Positions 23,383 through 36,200 of a stretch of 64,000 nt of DNA are shown here, piece after piece. The notes beneath the pieces were generated by a model, which saw only the letters and a list, made by a program, of their open reading frames with translations, ran no database searches and was not told the origin of the DNA. Origin of the DNA: Hypnocyclicus thermotrophus (GTDB taxonomy: Bacteria > Fusobacteriota > Fusobacteriia > Fusobacteriales > Fusobacteriaceae). Position 1 is the stretch's first letter. The number at the start of each line of letters is the position of its first letter. The translations under genes and the position numbers were made by a program. The stretch lies in contig NZ_SOBG01000006.1 of the NCBI RefSeq assembly GCF_004365575.1, positions 62,001 through 126,000 on the forward strand, given 5' to 3'.

Positions 23383-26300
23383 TCACCTACTAATAGTTAA
23401 TATTTTTTTTAATTTTTCTAATGCTTTATCAAATTCATAATTATTTATTAAGACTTTTATTAAATTAATTTCATTTTTATCAAACTCTCCGAAATCAATT
23501 GACTCAAAATAATCAACTGCATCCATATCTTCTTCTTCTAGCATTTTTATCAATTTTTCATAATTATTTATTTTTTCTTTTGGCTTTTCATCTTCTTTTT
23601 CTTTCTCTTTTTCTAAATAATTTTCTATTTCTTTATAAGTTTTTTCATAAATTTCTAAAAATTCTTCAAAATTTTCTTTTAATTTATTAGGATTCTTTTC
23701 TTTTATTGAGCTTTCTACTTCTTTACATATATTACTTAATTTATTAGCGGATATATTAGCAGATACTCCTTTTAAAGTATGAATTAATTTAGAAAGATTT
23801 TTAAAATTATTTGTATTATATTCTCTTTTTAACTCTAATTCTGTATTAAAATTATTTTTAATAAATTTTTCTAGTATATCTTTATAAAGTTTTAAATTAC
23901 CTATTCTTTTTATTCCCTCTACATAATTTAAATATTTGAAATCTATTTCTATTTCTTTTTTTATATTTTTTTCAAGGTCAATATCATCTATTTTTAATAT
24001 CTTATCTTTTCCTACCCAGTTTGATATTATTTTTATCATTTTTTCAGGAACTATCGGTTTACTTATATACCCATTCATCCCTGCAGCAATACACTTTTCT
24101 TTTACTCCTGATATAGCATCAGCTGTAAGTGCTATAATTGGTATATCTACTCCTATTAATCTTAATTCTCTTGTAGCTTCTATTCCATCCATTATTGGCA
24201 TCTGTAAATCCATTAGTATAATATCATATTTATTTTCTGTTACTTTCTCTATTACTTTTTTACCATTATCTACTACATCTACCATAAATCCTTTTTTTTC
24301 TAGTATTTCTTTTGCTACTACTTGATTTATTTCATTATCTTCAGCAAGAAGTACATTAACTCCATTTGCTATATAAGTAGATTTTACTATTTTATTATGT
24401 TTCTTAAATTTTTCAAAAATATTAATTATTGAATCAAATATTGTAGATTCTGTAATTGGCTTTAATAAAATATCATCTACTTCTATTTTTAATGTATTAT
24501 TTTTTTGATATTCTAAACTTTCATTATAATTCATAAGACATAAAATTTTTAATTCTTTATTTTTATTTTTTATATTTTTTAATATTTTTTTTGAGATATT
24601 TTTTATCAGATCATATTCTATTATTATTAATTTATAATTACTCTCTTTTATATAGATAAAAAATTCTTCATCATTTATAGCTGTATCTATCTTAAATCTA
24701 AATCTTTTCAAATACATTGTTAATACTTTTGCTATATTAATATTTTTTTCAAATAATAAAACTCCTATTTCTTCTAAATTTATACTTGGTAAAACATAAT
24801 CTGTTTTTTTTCTAAAACTTTTTAAAAATCTAATTGTAAATGTAAATTTTGTCCCCTTATTTTTTTCACTTTCAACAAATATTTTACCTCCCATAAGCTC
24901 TACAAGTCGTTTTGAGATTGTTAATCCTAGTCCTGTTCCGCCGTATTTTCTAGTAATACTAGTATCTTCTTGGGTAAATGGAGAAAATAATTCATTTAAA
25001 TATTTTTCATCTATTCCTATTCCAGTATCTTCTACTTCAAATTTTAATATCAAAAATTCTCCATACTCTTTTTCTTTTTTTATTCTTATATTTACTTCTC
25101 CACTTTCAGTAAATTTAATAGCATTATTAGATAAATTTAATAATATTTGCCCAACTCTAGTAGGATCTCCCACCACATAGTCTGGTACATCTAAATGTTT
25201 TTCTATTATTATTTCTAATTTTTTATTTTGTAATTTTATACTTAATATATTTGATATGTTTTCTAATATTTTATTTATATTAAATTCTGTATTTTCTAGT
25301 GTGAGCTTAGAAGCTTCAATTTTTGAAAAATCAAGTATATCATTTATTATTCCCAATAAATTATTTGATGCTTGTTCAACCTTTTTTACGTAATCTATCT
25401 GTTTTCTAGTAAGTGTTGTATTCATTAAAAGATGAGTTATTCCTATTATTGCATTCATTGGAGTACGTATTTCGTGGCTCATATTAGCCAAAAAACTACT
25501 TTTAGCTTTATTAGCTAGTTCAGCTTTTTTCTTTGCTTCTTTTAATCTTTCTTCCATTTCTTTTCTAACAATCGCATTTGCAAAAATATCCCCAAATATT
25601 TTTAATACCGACATATCTTCTTTCGACCAAACTTTATTTTTATTTACTGTATCACAAGCAACAAATCCCATTAATTCATTCCCATATCTTATTGGTACAC
25701 AAAGAAGTGATTTTATATTTGCTTGTAATAAATACTCTTTTTCAATTCCTTTTTCCATTTTGTTTATATTTGTTATATAAATATTTCTAAACTTTTCAAA
25801 ATTTTCCATAAAATAAGAAAATGGAAATACACCTTTTAATATATCAATATTTGAATCTATACCTTTTTTTCTCCATTCATAATGATTATAAATATGCTGT
25901 TTTGATTTTGAAAATAAAAATAAATACGCTCTATCTACATCTATAAATTCACCTAATTTTTCAAGACCATATCTTATCTCTTTATCAATATTTTTTCTAG
26001 TATATATAACAATATGTGTAGAAATATCTGCAAAAAGTTTTTCTATTGCTATTTGATATTTTGTTTCTTTTTCTACCTCTTTTTCTGAAGTAATATCAAA
26101 TATATATATAGCTATATACATATTTGATACTCTTTTCATATGTATTTTCAACCATTTTTTTTCTCCTTTAGCTGTTAAAAAATCTATTTCTTGTTTATGT
26201 TCGCCCGATAAAAATCCTATTGTAAGTTGTTCATTTATTACATTAAATATATTTTTGTCAATTATTACTTCTCTAAAAAATCTTCCAATTAAATCTTCTT

Positions 26301-28575
26301 TATAATAGCCTGTGATTTTTTCAAATTCATCATTTAAATAATGAATTATTTTTTCATCATCTATTAAAATTAAACCTATTGGAGTAAATTTTAATAACCT
26401 TTCATAATTTTTCAATTCATTTATTTCCTTTTGAAATAAAATCAATTTTTTATTAAAAATTAATAAATAAATTATAAATATAAATATAAAAAATGATAAA
26501 AATATTATAACTAATATATAATATTTATCTGTTTGATGTGATAAATTATTATTTTTTAATTCATAATTACTATATATTTCTTTTTTTATTTCATCTTCTA
26601 AACTAAATACAGCTTTTGACAGTACACTATCCAATAATTTATCTTTTTTTGATATATAATAAAAAATAGGATATCTTTCTTCTAATATTAATTCTATTTT
26701 AAAATTTTGATTTTTAATTTTTTCCAAATAATTAATTTTATCTATAATAAAAAAATCTATTTCTTTCTTTTTAACTAATTCTAACATTTCTTCTATGTTA
26801 TTTACTAAAACTATTTTTAAATTAGGATATTTGATTTTTAATTCTTTTTCAATTTTATAATCTTTTAATATTGCAATTTTTTCATTATTTAAATTAATAT
26901 TATTTACCAAATATCTATTCCCAACTAGAAATAAAGGATTATCTTTATATAATACTTTTTTAGAAAAAAAGTTTTCTTCATTCAAAATTTTATTTGAATT
27001 AATAATTATATCATATTTTTCTATATTCTCACCTTCATGAATATCTTCTATTGAATACTTTATTCCTATATTACTAAACAATTTTTCAAAATATTCTTTT
27101 ATTATTTTATATTCATTGTTTTCTATATTTTTCACTAATGAACCTATTTTTATTGTTTTTACTGTTTTCAAGTTATTAATTTCGTATTCATTTAGTAAAA
27201 AATATATATTATTTTTTAAAGAATATTCTCTTAATAGTTCTTCTTTAAATTCTCTCGATTGATTTAAAATTAATTTTTCAATTAATTCTTTTAATTTTTT
27301 ATCATTGCTTTCAATTGTTATATTTAAATATTTTATTAAATCATATTTAATAATTTTTATATTCTTTAAAATATTATTTTTTAAAATATTATTTATTGTT
27401 AAATTATTTCCTATATATACATAATCTTTATTTGCATTTACAAGCGACAATGCATCATATATATTTTTTACTTCTTTTATATCTATATTTTTTTTATATA
27501 ATTCTTTGATTTTTTTTAATTTTTTATTATTTTTTTCTATAACAATTTTTTTATTTTTCAAAGTATTCTCATTAATTTCATTTGTATTTTCATTAACTAC
27601 CATACTCATTTTAGAAGAAATAATCCCATTAGAATTATTACTATAATCAAAATCTAATTCTAATTCTATTTCATCTTTTTTAGTATAACTATTTAAATAA
27701 TAAAATTTCAATGGTGTTTCTTTTTCTATTTTTTCAAAAATTTCTATAAACATCCCGTCATATTCACCAAAATTATTTTTAAATGAATACGGTGGAAAAT
27801 CTTTTTTCACTAAAACATCTATTTTTTTTGATTTTTTTAATTCTTCTACTTCTTTTTTATTAAAAAAGATTTTATCTAAATCTATTTTCCATTTCTCTTT
27901 TAGAGATTTTATATCTGATATTTTCAATTCATTTAAAGATTTTTTTATCATTTCCTCTAATTTTTTATTTTTTAATAAAATTCTATATCCTAAACTTAAT
28001 TTAAAATTTTCTAATTTTTTTAATTCTAATTTATTATTAAAATTATCTAAAACATTTTTTATCTCTAAATCACTTAAAATTATTCCATCTATTTTTTCAT
28101 TTTTTAAATCTTTAATCATTTCTTCTGCAGTTTCATATATTTTAACTTTTTTTGAATAAATAAAATAATTTTTTAAGAAAGCATTGTTTAATATTCCTAT
28201 TCTATCTTTTTTTAAATCAAAATCTAGTTTATTTAAATAATACGCATTTATCCCCAATTGATAAATAATATCCGAGAAAATATAATTTTTAGCTAGTTCT
28301 TTATCATACAGATAATAAGCTAAACCATCTATCTCTTCATTTTTTATTATTTTTTTCATATCTTGAAATCTAGTTTTAATAAAATTTATTTTTAAATTAT
28401 TTCTTTCCCCTAATATATTCCAAAAATCTACAATAATACCATCTAATTCATTATTATTAATAAATGAAAATGGTTTAGTATCTACAGGAATTGCTATATT
28501 TAGCTGCGACACTTCATTTCCATTAACAATATATATATTTATCATAAATAATATTAAACTTATTAATTTTTTCAT
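23383..28575 (-). CDS. Very large hybrid sensor histidine kinase (three solute-binding-like sensor domains, PAS, GAF, HisKA, two receivers, Hpt)
   Basis: 1730 residues, of the BvgS/EvgS type. Signal peptide, then periplasmic SBP_bac_3-like domains at about 20-235, 245-460 and 465-670, a membrane helix at about 683-706, PAS (720-835), GAF (845-1010), HisKA with the phospho-His in [12 protein letters not shown] near 1032, HATPase with [13 protein letters not shown] and [18 protein letters not shown], a degenerate receiver (about 1290-1410, phospho-Asp position apparently Glu in IIIEYDLI), a complete receiver with LLAEDNEIN and [10 protein letters not shown] (Asp near 1454), and an Hpt domain with LIHTLKG (His near 1598). 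The phosphorelay would pass to the HD-GYP regulator next door. The ligand is unknown; such domains often bind amino acids. Confidence 0.9.
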   Translation of the reverse strand: MKKLISLILFMINIYIVNGNEVSQLNIAIPVDTKPFSFINNNELDGIIVDFWNILGERNNLKINFIKTRFQDMKKIIKNEEIDGLAYYLYDKELAKNYIFSDIIYQLGINAYYLNKLDFDLKKDRIGILNNAFLKNYFIYSKKVKIYETAEEMIKDLKNEKIDGIILSDLEIKNVLDNFNNKLELKKLENFKLSLGYRILLKNKKLEEMIKKSLNELKISDIKSLKEKWKIDLDKIFFNKKEVEELKKSKKIDVLVKKDFPPYSFKNNFGEYDGMFIEIFEKIEKETPLKFYYLNSYTKKDEIELELDFDYSNNSNGIISSKMSMVVNENTNEINENTLKNKKIVIEKNNKKLKKIKELYKKNIDIKEVKNIYDALSLVNANKDYVYIGNNLTINNILKNNILKNIKIIKYDLIKYLNITIESNDKKLKELIEKLILNQSREFKEELLREYSLKNNIYFLLNEYEINNLKTVKTIKIGSLVKNIENNEYKIIKEYFEKLFSNIGIKYSIEDIHEGENIEKYDIIINSNKILNEENFFSKKVLYKDNPLFLVGNRYLVNNINLNNEKIAILKDYKIEKELKIKYPNLKIVLVNNIEEMLELVKKKEIDFFIIDKINYLEKIKNQNFKIELILEERYPIFYYISKKDKLLDSVLSKAVFSLEDEIKKEIYSNYELKNNNLSHQTDKYYILVIIFLSFFIFIFIIYLLIFNKKLILFQKEINELKNYERLLKFTPIGLILIDDEKIIHYLNDEFEKITGYYKEDLIGRFFREVIIDKNIFNVINEQLTIGFLSGEHKQEIDFLTAKGEKKWLKIHMKRVSNMYIAIYIFDITSEKEVEKETKYQIAIEKLFADISTHIVIYTRKNIDKEIRYGLEKLGEFIDVDRAYLFLFSKSKQHIYNHYEWRKKGIDSNIDILKGVFPFSYFMENFEKFRNIYITNINKMEKGIEKEYLLQANIKSLLCVPIRYGNELMGFVACDTVNKNKVWSKEDMSVLKIFGDIFANAIVRKEMEERLKEAKKKAELANKAKSSFLANMSHEIRTPMNAIIGITHLLMNTTLTRKQIDYVKKVEQASNNLLGIINDILDFSKIEASKLTLENTEFNINKILENISNILSIKLQNKKLEIIIEKHLDVPDYVVGDPTRVGQILLNLSNNAIKFTESGEVNIRIKKEKEYGEFLILKFEVEDTGIGIDEKYLNELFSPFTQEDTSITRKYGGTGLGLTISKRLVELMGGKIFVESEKNKGTKFTFTIRFLKSFRKKTDYVLPSINLEEIGVLLFEKNINIAKVLTMYLKRFRFKIDTAINDEEFFIYIKESNYKLIIIEYDLIKNISKKILKNIKNKNKELKILCLMNYNESLEYQKNNTLKIEVDDILLKPITESTIFDSIINIFEKFKKHNKIVKSTYIANGVNVLLAEDNEINQVVAKEILEKKGFMVDVVDNGKKVIEKVTENKYDIILMDLQMPIMDGIEATRELRLIGVDIPIIALTADAISGVKEKCIAAGMNGYISKPIVPEKMIKIISNWVGKDKILKIDDIDLEKNIKKEIEIDFKYLNYVEGIKRIGNLKLYKDILEKFIKNNFNTELELKREYNTNNFKNLSKLIHTLKGVSANISANKLSNICKEVESSIKEKNPNKLKENFEEFLEIYEKTYKEIENYLEKEKEKEDEKPKEKINNYEKLIKMLEEEDMDAVDYFESIDFGEFDKNEINLIKVLINNYEFDKALEKLKKILTISR

Positions 28576-28710
28576 TTATTTTCACCTCATATTTACTTTA
28601 CTTTAATTATAACTTATATCCTCTAATAAAATCAAAAATAAAATATATAGTAATTTTTATATAGAAATGATATACTATTGTGTAATTTAAAAAATGAAGG
28701 AGTTATATGA

Positions 28711-30516
28711 ATGAGTAATAAAATTAAAAACATTGCAATTATTGCACACGTTGATCATGGTAAAACAACTTTAGTTGACGCTATGCTTAAACAAAGTGGT
28801 ATCTTTAGAGATAACCAAAAAATTGAAGAAAGAGTTATGGATAGTAATGATTTAGAAAAAGAAAGAGGAATTACTATTTTTTCTAAAAATGCATCAATAT
28901 TTTATAAAGATTATAAAATAAATATTGTTGATACACCTGGACATGCCGATTTTGGTGGTGAAGTACAAAGAATTTTAAAAATGGCAGATAATGTTCTTTT
29001 ACTTGTAGATGCATTTGAAGGGGCTATGCCTCAAACAAAGTATGTATTAAAAAAAGCACTTGAACATGGTCATAGACCAATTGTAGTTATAAATAAAATT
29101 GATAGACCAAACTCTAGGCCTGATGAAGTTGTTGATATGGTTTTTGATTTATTTGTAGAATTAAATGCCAATGAATATCAACTTGATTTCCCTATAATTT
29201 ATGCATCAGCTAAAAATGGTTTTGCTAAACATAACCTTGATGATCCTGATGAAAATCTTATTCCATTATTTGATACAATTTTAGAAAATGTTGATGACCC
29301 AGAAGGAGATATAAATGCACCATTTCAATTTTTAATAACAAATATTTATTATGATAACTATTTAGGAAAAATTGGAACAGGAAGAATATATAACGGTAGT
29401 GTAAAATTAGGTGAAGAAGTTGTTCTTTTAAAACGCGATGGCGAAAGATTATTATATAGAATATCTAAACTAATTGGATATGAAGGCCTTAATCAAGTTG
29501 AATTAAAGGAAGCTTTCGCTGGGGATATTATCTCTATTGCTGGACTTGAAAAAGTTGATGTAGGGGAAACTATTGCTTCAAAAGAAAACCCTATCCCTCT
29601 TCCATTAATAGAAATTGATGAACCTACTCTTGCTATGACATTTATGGTAAATGATTCTCCATTTGTTGGCCAAGATGGTAAATTCCTTACTTCTAGACAA
29701 ATCCTTGCTAGACTTGAAAAAGAAGTTCAAACTAATGTCAGTATGAAATTAGAAATGACTGATTCTCCAGATGCCTTTATTGTTAAAGGAAGAGGTGAGC
29801 TTCAATTATCTATTCTTATTGAAAATATGAGAAGAGAAGGATATGAATTACAAGTCTCTAAACCACAAGTTATATTTAAAGAGTTAGAAGGACAAAAAAC
29901 AGAACCAATTGAATTAGCTACTATTGATGTAGCAGATGAATATGTGGGAACAATCATAGAGAAAATGGGCCTTCGTAAAGGTGAAATGATAAATATGGTT
30001 CAAGGAAACGATGGATATACTAGACTTGAATTTAAAATTCCTGCCAGAGGTCTTATTGGATTTAGAAATGAATTTTTAACTGACACAAAAGGAACTGGTG
30101 TTTTAAATCAATCATTTTATGAGTATGAATTCTATAAAGGCGATATTCCTACAAGAACTAGAGGTGTTTTAGTGGCAACAGAACCTGGGGTAAGTGTTGC
30201 TTATGCTTTGTTTAATATACAAGAAAGAGGAACACTTTTTATTGAACCTGGAGTCGATATATACGAAGGAATGATTGTCGGAGAACACAGTAGAGAAAAT
30301 GACCTTATTGTAAATGCATGTAAAGGTAAAAAACTTACAAATATGAGGGCAGCTGGTAGTGATGAGAATGTTAAACTTGCTCCACCTAGAAAATTTTCTT
30401 TAGAACAAGCTCTTGAATATATAGAAGATGATGAATTATTAGAAATTACTCCTATTAATATTAGAATGAGAAAAAAAATACTAAAAGCAGGAGAAAGAAA
30501 AAGATCAAAAAGATAA
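28711..30516 (+). CDS. typA: Ribosome-associated GTPase TypA/BipA
   Basis: 601 residues. Translational GTPase of the EF-G family that acts in ribosome assembly and stress adaptation. G motifs: AHVDHGKTT, the switch region [35 protein letters not shown] and ASAKNGFA. The C-terminal domains include [20 protein letters not shown] and the TypA-specific end. GAAGGAG lies before the ATG; the gap to the divergent sensor kinase gene is 135 bases, and I saw only a TATACT at 28671-28676 as a possible -10. Confidence 0.97.
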   Translation: MSNKIKNIAIIAHVDHGKTTLVDAMLKQSGIFRDNQKIEERVMDSNDLEKERGITIFSKNASIFYKDYKINIVDTPGHADFGGEVQRILKMADNVLLLVDAFEGAMPQTKYVLKKALEHGHRPIVVINKIDRPNSRPDEVVDMVFDLFVELNANEYQLDFPIIYASAKNGFAKHNLDDPDENLIPLFDTILENVDDPEGDINAPFQFLITNIYYDNYLGKIGTGRIYNGSVKLGEEVVLLKRDGERLLYRISKLIGYEGLNQVELKEAFAGDIISIAGLEKVDVGETIASKENPIPLPLIEIDEPTLAMTFMVNDSPFVGQDGKFLTSRQILARLEKEVQTNVSMKLEMTDSPDAFIVKGRGELQLSILIENMRREGYELQVSKPQVIFKELEGQKTEPIELATIDVADEYVGTIIEKMGLRKGEMINMVQGNDGYTRLEFKIPARGLIGFRNEFLTDTKGTGVLNQSFYEYEFYKGDIPTRTRGVLVATEPGVSVAYALFNIQERGTLFIEPGVDIYEGMIVGEHSRENDLIVNACKGKKLTNMRAAGSDENVKLAPPRKFSLEQALEYIEDDELLEITPINIRMRKKILKAGERKRSKR

Positions 30517-30528
30517 TAAATAAATTTT

Positions 30529-30563
30529 AGAGAAAAGACAAAAGGTTTTTTCTCTTTTTTTTT
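30529..30563 (+). terminator. Terminator of typA
   Basis: Arms AGAGAAAA (30529-30536) and TTTTCTCT (30548-30555), eleven-base loop, then a run of eight T. A TATAAT at 30565-30570 just after the T run may serve as the -10 for the next gene. Confidence 0.88.
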
Positions 30564-30595
30564 GTATAATATATATATGAAAGGAGATGAAAAAG

Positions 30596-31900
30596 ATGAA
30601 AAAGAATTTTATATTAGATACTAATGTTCTAATTCATGATCCTAATGCAATATATAATTTTGGAGATAATCGAGTTATTGTACCTATTTATGTTATTGAA
30701 GAAATTGATAAATTAAAAAGAGCTGAAGGAGAAAAAGGTAGAAATGCTAGAGTTACAGCACGGCTGTTAGATACTCTTAGAAAAAATGGTAATCTCAATA
30801 CTGGTGTCAAATTAAATAATAATGGTACTTTAATAGTAGAAACAAAAGGTTCTTTAACCTCTTTACCTGAATTTTTAAGAGAAGACAAAGTAGATAATCG
30901 TATACTATCTGTTGCAAAAGAAATTTCAGATAACAAAGAACAAACAATTTTAGTTACAAAAGACATTAATATGAGAATAAAAGCAGATGCTTTAAAAATT
31001 CCTGTTGAAGATTATGAAACAGATACTATAAAAATTGATGAACTTTATAGCGGATTAAGTAAAATTGAAGTCGATGAATCATTATTCAATACAATAAATA
31101 AATCTGGTAAAATTAAATATAATGAAATTTTAGAAAATGAACCTTATCCTAATGAATTTGTTAATATTTTAAATAATAATAAATCTTTTTTAACTAAATA
31201 TAACTATACAAAAAAAAGATTAGAAAAATTATCTTTTAGTTTTAATACCCCTTGGAGTATTAAAGCAAGAAATTTAGAACAAAAATGTGCTTTTGAATTA
31301 CTTTTAGATAAAAATATTCAAATAGTAACTTTAGTTGGAAAAGCTGGTACTGGTAAAACACTTCTTGCTCTTGCTAGTGCTTTAGAACAAACAGTTGAAC
31401 AAAAAATATATAAAAAAATCCTTGTAGCTAGACCTATTATTCCAATGGGAAAAGATATTGGATATCTTCCTGGTAGTGAACAAGAAAAATTAAAACCTTG
31501 GATGCAACCAATATTTGATAATTTTGATTACTTATCAGAAACTAAAGAAGATAAATCAGGAGAAAAAGTAGTGGAAGCTTTACAAAGTATGGGATTATTA
31601 AAAATAGAAGCTCTTACATATATAAGAGGGAGAACTATCCCAAAAGGTATTATTATTATTGATGAAGCTCAAAATCTTACTCCACATGAAATTAAGACAA
31701 TTGTCACAAGAGCGGGAGAAGATACAAAACTTATATTTACTGGTGATCCTTATCAAATTGATAATCCATATTTAGATTCAAATAGCAATGGACTTACATA
31801 TTTAGCTGAAAAATTTAAAAATGTTGATTTAGCTGGTCATATTACTTTAATAAAAGGAGAACGTTCAAAATTAGCTGAAATAGCTTCTAAATTATTATAA
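30596..31900 (+). CDS. PhoH-family ATPase with N-terminal PIN domain (YlaK/PhoH2 type)
   Basis: 434 residues. The PIN nuclease domain (about 1-140) shows the acidic residues in ILDTNVLIHDP, VIEEIDKLK and TKDINMRIKA; the PhoH ATPase domain (about 215-434) shows Walker A VGKAGTGKTLLALA and Walker B IIIIDEAQNLTPHE. PhoH2 proteins of this design in mycobacteria unwind and cut RNA. I prefer the ATG at 30596, nine bases after AGGAG; the ATG at 30587 directly abuts the ribosome site. Probably transcribed alone between typA and manC. Confidence 0.92.
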   Translation: MKKNFILDTNVLIHDPNAIYNFGDNRVIVPIYVIEEIDKLKRAEGEKGRNARVTARLLDTLRKNGNLNTGVKLNNNGTLIVETKGSLTSLPEFLREDKVDNRILSVAKEISDNKEQTILVTKDINMRIKADALKIPVEDYETDTIKIDELYSGLSKIEVDESLFNTINKSGKIKYNEILENEPYPNEFVNILNNNKSFLTKYNYTKKRLEKLSFSFNTPWSIKARNLEQKCAFELLLDKNIQIVTLVGKAGTGKTLLALASALEQTVEQKIYKKILVARPIIPMGKDIGYLPGSEQEKLKPWMQPIFDNFDYLSETKEDKSGEKVVEALQSMGLLKIEALTYIRGRTIPKGIIIIDEAQNLTPHEIKTIVTRAGEDTKLIFTGDPYQIDNPYLDSNSNGLTYLAEKFKNVDLAGHITLIKGERSKLAEIASKLL

Positions 31901-31976
31901 ATTTCTTTTAATTCTTTTATTTTTATAGTAAAATATATGTGATAAAAATTACTATAAATTTTTAAGGAGGAATACA

Positions 31977-33044
31977 ATGCTAACAGCTTTTATTATGGCA
32001 GGAGGTAGCGGACAAAGATTTTGGCCTCTTTCAAGAAATAACAAACCTAAGCAATTACTAAAATTAATATCTGAAAAATCTATGATTCGAGAAACAGTTG
32101 ACAGGATTTTACCTATTATCCCTGCTGAAAGAATATTTATAGGGACTAATATTATTCAAGCTGATTCAGTAAAAAATGAGTTACCTTTTATTCCTGAAGA
32201 AAACATAATCATAGAGCCCCTTTTTAAAGATACTGCAGCAGCCATTGGATATGGAACTATGATTATTGATAATAAATATAAAGAATCTGAAATAATTGTT
32301 TTAGCTTCTGATCATCTTATAAAAAATGAAGAAAATTTTAGAAAAAGACTCCAATCTGCAGCTGAAGAAGCTAAAAAAGGTGGAATAATAACTTTAGGGA
32401 TAAAGCCTAGTAGACCAGAAACTGGCTATGGATATATTGAAACAAATGGAGAATGCTATATAGGAGAGCCTGCTCCTGTAAAAAGATTTTGGGAAAAACC
32501 AAATCTTGAAAGAGCAGAAGAATATGTTGCTGCTGGAAATTATTTATGGAATAGTGGTATGTTTATATTTTCATCTGAAGTTATGCTTTCATCTATTGAA
32601 AAATACATGCCAAAACATTATTCTATTCTATGTAATATTAAAAATAAAATTTGTACTGGCAAATATGGTTTAGAGTTATCCGAACTCGTAAGAGAAGATT
32701 TTGAAAAATTTGAAAAAATCTCTATTGATTTTGGAGTTATGGAAAAATCTAATAATATAAAAGTTATTCCTGTTGATTTTGGGTGGAATGATATTGGTAG
32801 CTTTCCTGCTCTTGACGAAATTTTCCCCTGTGATGAAAATGGTAATGTTGTAAAAAACACTCATGCTATAAATATAAATAGTAAAAATAATATCATTATT
32901 GGAAATAATAAAAAGATTATTGCAACGTTAGGGGTTAAAGATTTGGTAATCGTTGAAACTGACGATGCATTATTGGTATGTGATAAAAATAGTGCACAAC
33001 AAATAAAAAAACTTATGCCTTTTTTACCAAAAGATAACAAATAG
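31977..33044 (+). CDS. manC: Mannose-1-phosphate guanylyltransferase
   Basis: 355 residues. Makes GDP-mannose from GTP and mannose-1-phosphate for surface glycans. The signature MAGGSGQRFWPLSR with NKPKQLL and the sugar-phosphate-binding FWEKPN are present, as are NYLWNSGMFIF and FGWNDIGS. The bifunctional form has an extra phosphomannose isomerase domain; this short form does not. AAGGAGG precedes the start. No other nucleotide-sugar gene is nearby. Confidence 0.95.
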   Translation: MLTAFIMAGGSGQRFWPLSRNNKPKQLLKLISEKSMIRETVDRILPIIPAERIFIGTNIIQADSVKNELPFIPEENIIIEPLFKDTAAAIGYGTMIIDNKYKESEIIVLASDHLIKNEENFRKRLQSAAEEAKKGGIITLGIKPSRPETGYGYIETNGECYIGEPAPVKRFWEKPNLERAEEYVAAGNYLWNSGMFIFSSEVMLSSIEKYMPKHYSILCNIKNKICTGKYGLELSELVREDFEKFEKISIDFGVMEKSNNIKVIPVDFGWNDIGSFPALDEIFPCDENGNVVKNTHAININSKNNIIIGNNKKIIATLGVKDLVIVETDDALLVCDKNSAQQIKKLMPFLPKDNK

Positions 33045-33052
33045 TTTACATT

Positions 33053-33083
33053 GGGAATTAATTTTAAAAATTAATTCCCTTTT
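33053..33083 (+). terminator. Terminator of manC
   Basis: Arms GGGAATTAATT (33053-33063) and AATTAATTCCC (33069-33079), then TTTT. The stem is near-perfect. Confidence 0.88.
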
Positions 33084-33142
33084 ATATTTTTTTTATAAGA
33101 TTACTATTAATATTATATATACTTATTACAAAAATAATATAT

Positions 33143-33171
33143 TTGTTATTTTTTTAGTATTCTTGTATTAT
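33143..33171 (+). promoter_or_regulatory. Promoter of gltBD
   Basis: TTGTTA (33143-33148), 17 bases, TATTAT (33166-33171), about 45 bases before the gltB start. One and two mismatches to the consensus boxes. Confidence 0.6.
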
Positions 33172-33216
33172 ATAAAAAAACAATTATGTTGTAATTTTAA
33201 GATTGGAGGATATACT

Positions 33217-36200
33217 ATGAAAAGAGGAATAGGAATTCCAGAGGCACAAGGTTTATATTCACCGTTATATGAAAAAGACAATTGTGGTATAGGGCTTGTA
33301 GCTAACATTAAAGGAATAAAAAGTCATGATATTGTTAAAAACGGAATACGTGTTTTAGAAAAAATTGAACATAGAGGAGCTGTTGGTGCTGATCCAACTA
33401 CTGGTGATGGTGCTGGTATTCTATTACAACTACCTCATAAATTTTTTACTAAAGTAATTGATAATCTTCCTGAATTTTCTGAATATGGAGTAGGAATGAT
33501 ATTTTTTCCTAAAAATAAAAACTCTAGAACTATGTGTAAAGAAACAATAGAAAATATAGTTAAAAATGAAGGCTTTGAAATTATTGCTTGGAGAGAAGTT
33601 CCCGTAAATACAAAAGAAGTTGGAAAAACTGCTGAACTAACAAGACCATATATAAAACAGTTATTTATAAAAAATAATGGAAGTAAAAATTTTGAATTGA
33701 AATTATATATTTTAAGAAAACAAATAGAAAACGCCGTAAAAGAATTAGAGATAGAAGAAAAAGAATATTTTTATATCCCTTCGATGTCTAGTAAAACTAT
33801 TGTATACAAAGGACTTTTACTTGCAGATCAAGTCCATTCCTTCTATTTGGATTTGCAAGATAAAGATCTAGAAAGTGCTATTGCTTTAGTTCATCAAAGA
33901 TACAGTACTAACACTTTCCCTTCGTGGGATTTAGCACAACCTTTTAGATATTTAGCCCATAATGGTGAAATAAATACAATAAAAGGTAATGTTAACTGGA
34001 TGTTATCTAGAGAACCTGAATTATTTAATGATGTAATAGGTGAGGATATTAAAAAATTATTTCCTATTAATGATCCAATAAAAAGTGATTCTGCTAATTT
34101 AGATAATGCTCTTGAATTATTAATAGCTTCTGGAAAGTCTTTATTAGATGCTGCTAGTATATTAGTACCTATGGCTTGGGAAAATAACCCAGATATATCT
34201 GAAGATTTAAAAGCTTATTTCGAATATTATTCTGGTCTTGTAGAACCTTGGGATGGTCCTGCTGCTTTAGCTATGACAGATGGTAGATATATATTAGGAA
34301 AACTTGATAGAAATGGCTTAAGACCCGCTAGATACATTATAACGCATGACGATACTATTATCTTAGCTTCTGAAGCTGGTACATTAGAAATTGAACCAAA
34401 AAATATTAAATCAAGTAATAGATTACAACCTGGCAAAGTTTTGCTTATAGATACTGAAAATGGAAAAATATTTGATGAGAATGAAATAGAAAACCTTCTT
34501 ACAAAATCTAAACCATTTAAAAAATGGCTTGAAAGAAAAAAATCAATAGATGAACTACCTATGCCAAAATTAAAAAATGATTACAATAAAAATGAAATAA
34601 TTAAAAAATTTAGAGCATTTGGTTATACTAGAGAAGAATTAAAAGAAGTTATTGCAAATATGGCTAAAAATTCTAAAGAGCCAATTGGTTCTATGGGAAA
34701 TGATGCTGCTCTTGCTGTACTTTCAAATAAATCAAAAAATATATTTGCTTACTTTAAACAATTATTTGCTCAAGTAACTAATCCCCCTATTGACCCAATA
34801 AGAGAAGAAATTGTAATGTCTCTTACTACTAATATAGGTATTCATGGTAATATACTTATTGATAAAGAAGAAAATTGCGATTTAATAAAATTAGATACAC
34901 CTATTTTAAGCAACATTCAATTAGCTAAAATTGAAAACTTGGATTCTGCTGAAATTATTGATATATGCTTTGATAAAAATCTATCTTTAGAAGAAGGTTT
35001 AAATAATTTATTTGAAAATACTAAAAAAATAATTAAATCTGGTAAAAAAATTCTTATTTTATCTGATAAAAATATTTCCAAAGATAAAATAGCTATTCCA
35101 GTATTATTAGCTACCGCTGGATTGCATCATTATTTAATACAAAATCATCTAAGAAATGGTATAGATTTAATTATTGAAACTGGAGAAGCTAGAGAGGTAA
35201 TGCATTTTGCTTTACTTATCGGATATGGTGCTCTTGCTATTAATCCATATTTAGCATTAGACAGTATTAAATATTTATGTGAAACTAAACAATATTTAAC
35301 TAACTCAAACATTGATAAAAAACAAGAAAAATATATAAAAGCTATTGGCAAAGGTTTATTAAAAATAATGTCAAAAATGGGTATTTCTACAATCCAAAGT
35401 TATAGAGGGGCTCAAATTTTTGAAGCACTTGGACTAAAAAATGAATTCATTAATAAATACTTTAAAGGAACACCTTCGAGAATAGAAGGAGTTGGAATTG
35501 ATGTAATAGAAAAAGAAACACGAATAAGACATGACTATGCATTTGATAATTTTTTAGATAAAGATGATTTATTAGTTAATGAAGGTGAATATAAATGGAG
35601 AAAAAAAGGTGAAAAACATCTATTCTCTCCAGAAGCTGTAGCTACATTACAGTATTCTACTAGAATCGGAAATTATGAAGAATACAAAAAATATTCTAAG
35701 ATTATAAATGAGCAAAGTGAGGCATTAGCAACTATTAGAGGTTTATTTAAATTAAAAAAATCTACTCCTATTTCAATTGAAGAGGTAGAACCTGTTGAAA
35801 ATATTATGAAACGATTTGTTACAGGAGCAATGTCATTTGGTTCAATCTCAAGAGAAGCTCATGAAGCTCTAGCTATTGCAATGAATACTATTGGAGGAAA
35901 ATCTAACTCTGGAGAAGGAGGCGAAGATCCTGCTAGATTTTTAGATAATCGAAGAAGTGCTATAAAACAAATAGCTTCTGGTAGATTTGGTGTTACTACT
36001 CATTATCTTGTAAATGCAGATGAACTTCAAATTAAAATGGCTCAAGGAGCTAAACCTGGAGAAGGAGGGCATCTTCCTGGACATAAAGTAAGTGAAGAAA
36101 TTGCAAGTGTTAGACACACTTCGCCCGGAATAGATTTAATCTCTCCTCCTCCACATCATGACATATACTCAATTGAAGATTTAGCACAATTAATATTCGA

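Noticed and set aside
25578-25790. Small plus-strand gene inside the sensor kinase
   Set aside because: It is antisense to the GAF domain, lacks a ribosome site and has no recognisable features.
33163-33216. Longer N-terminus for GltB
   Set aside because: No ribosome site precedes the upstream codons, they overlap the -10 region, and the ATG at 33217 has GGAGG and gives the expected short propeptide.
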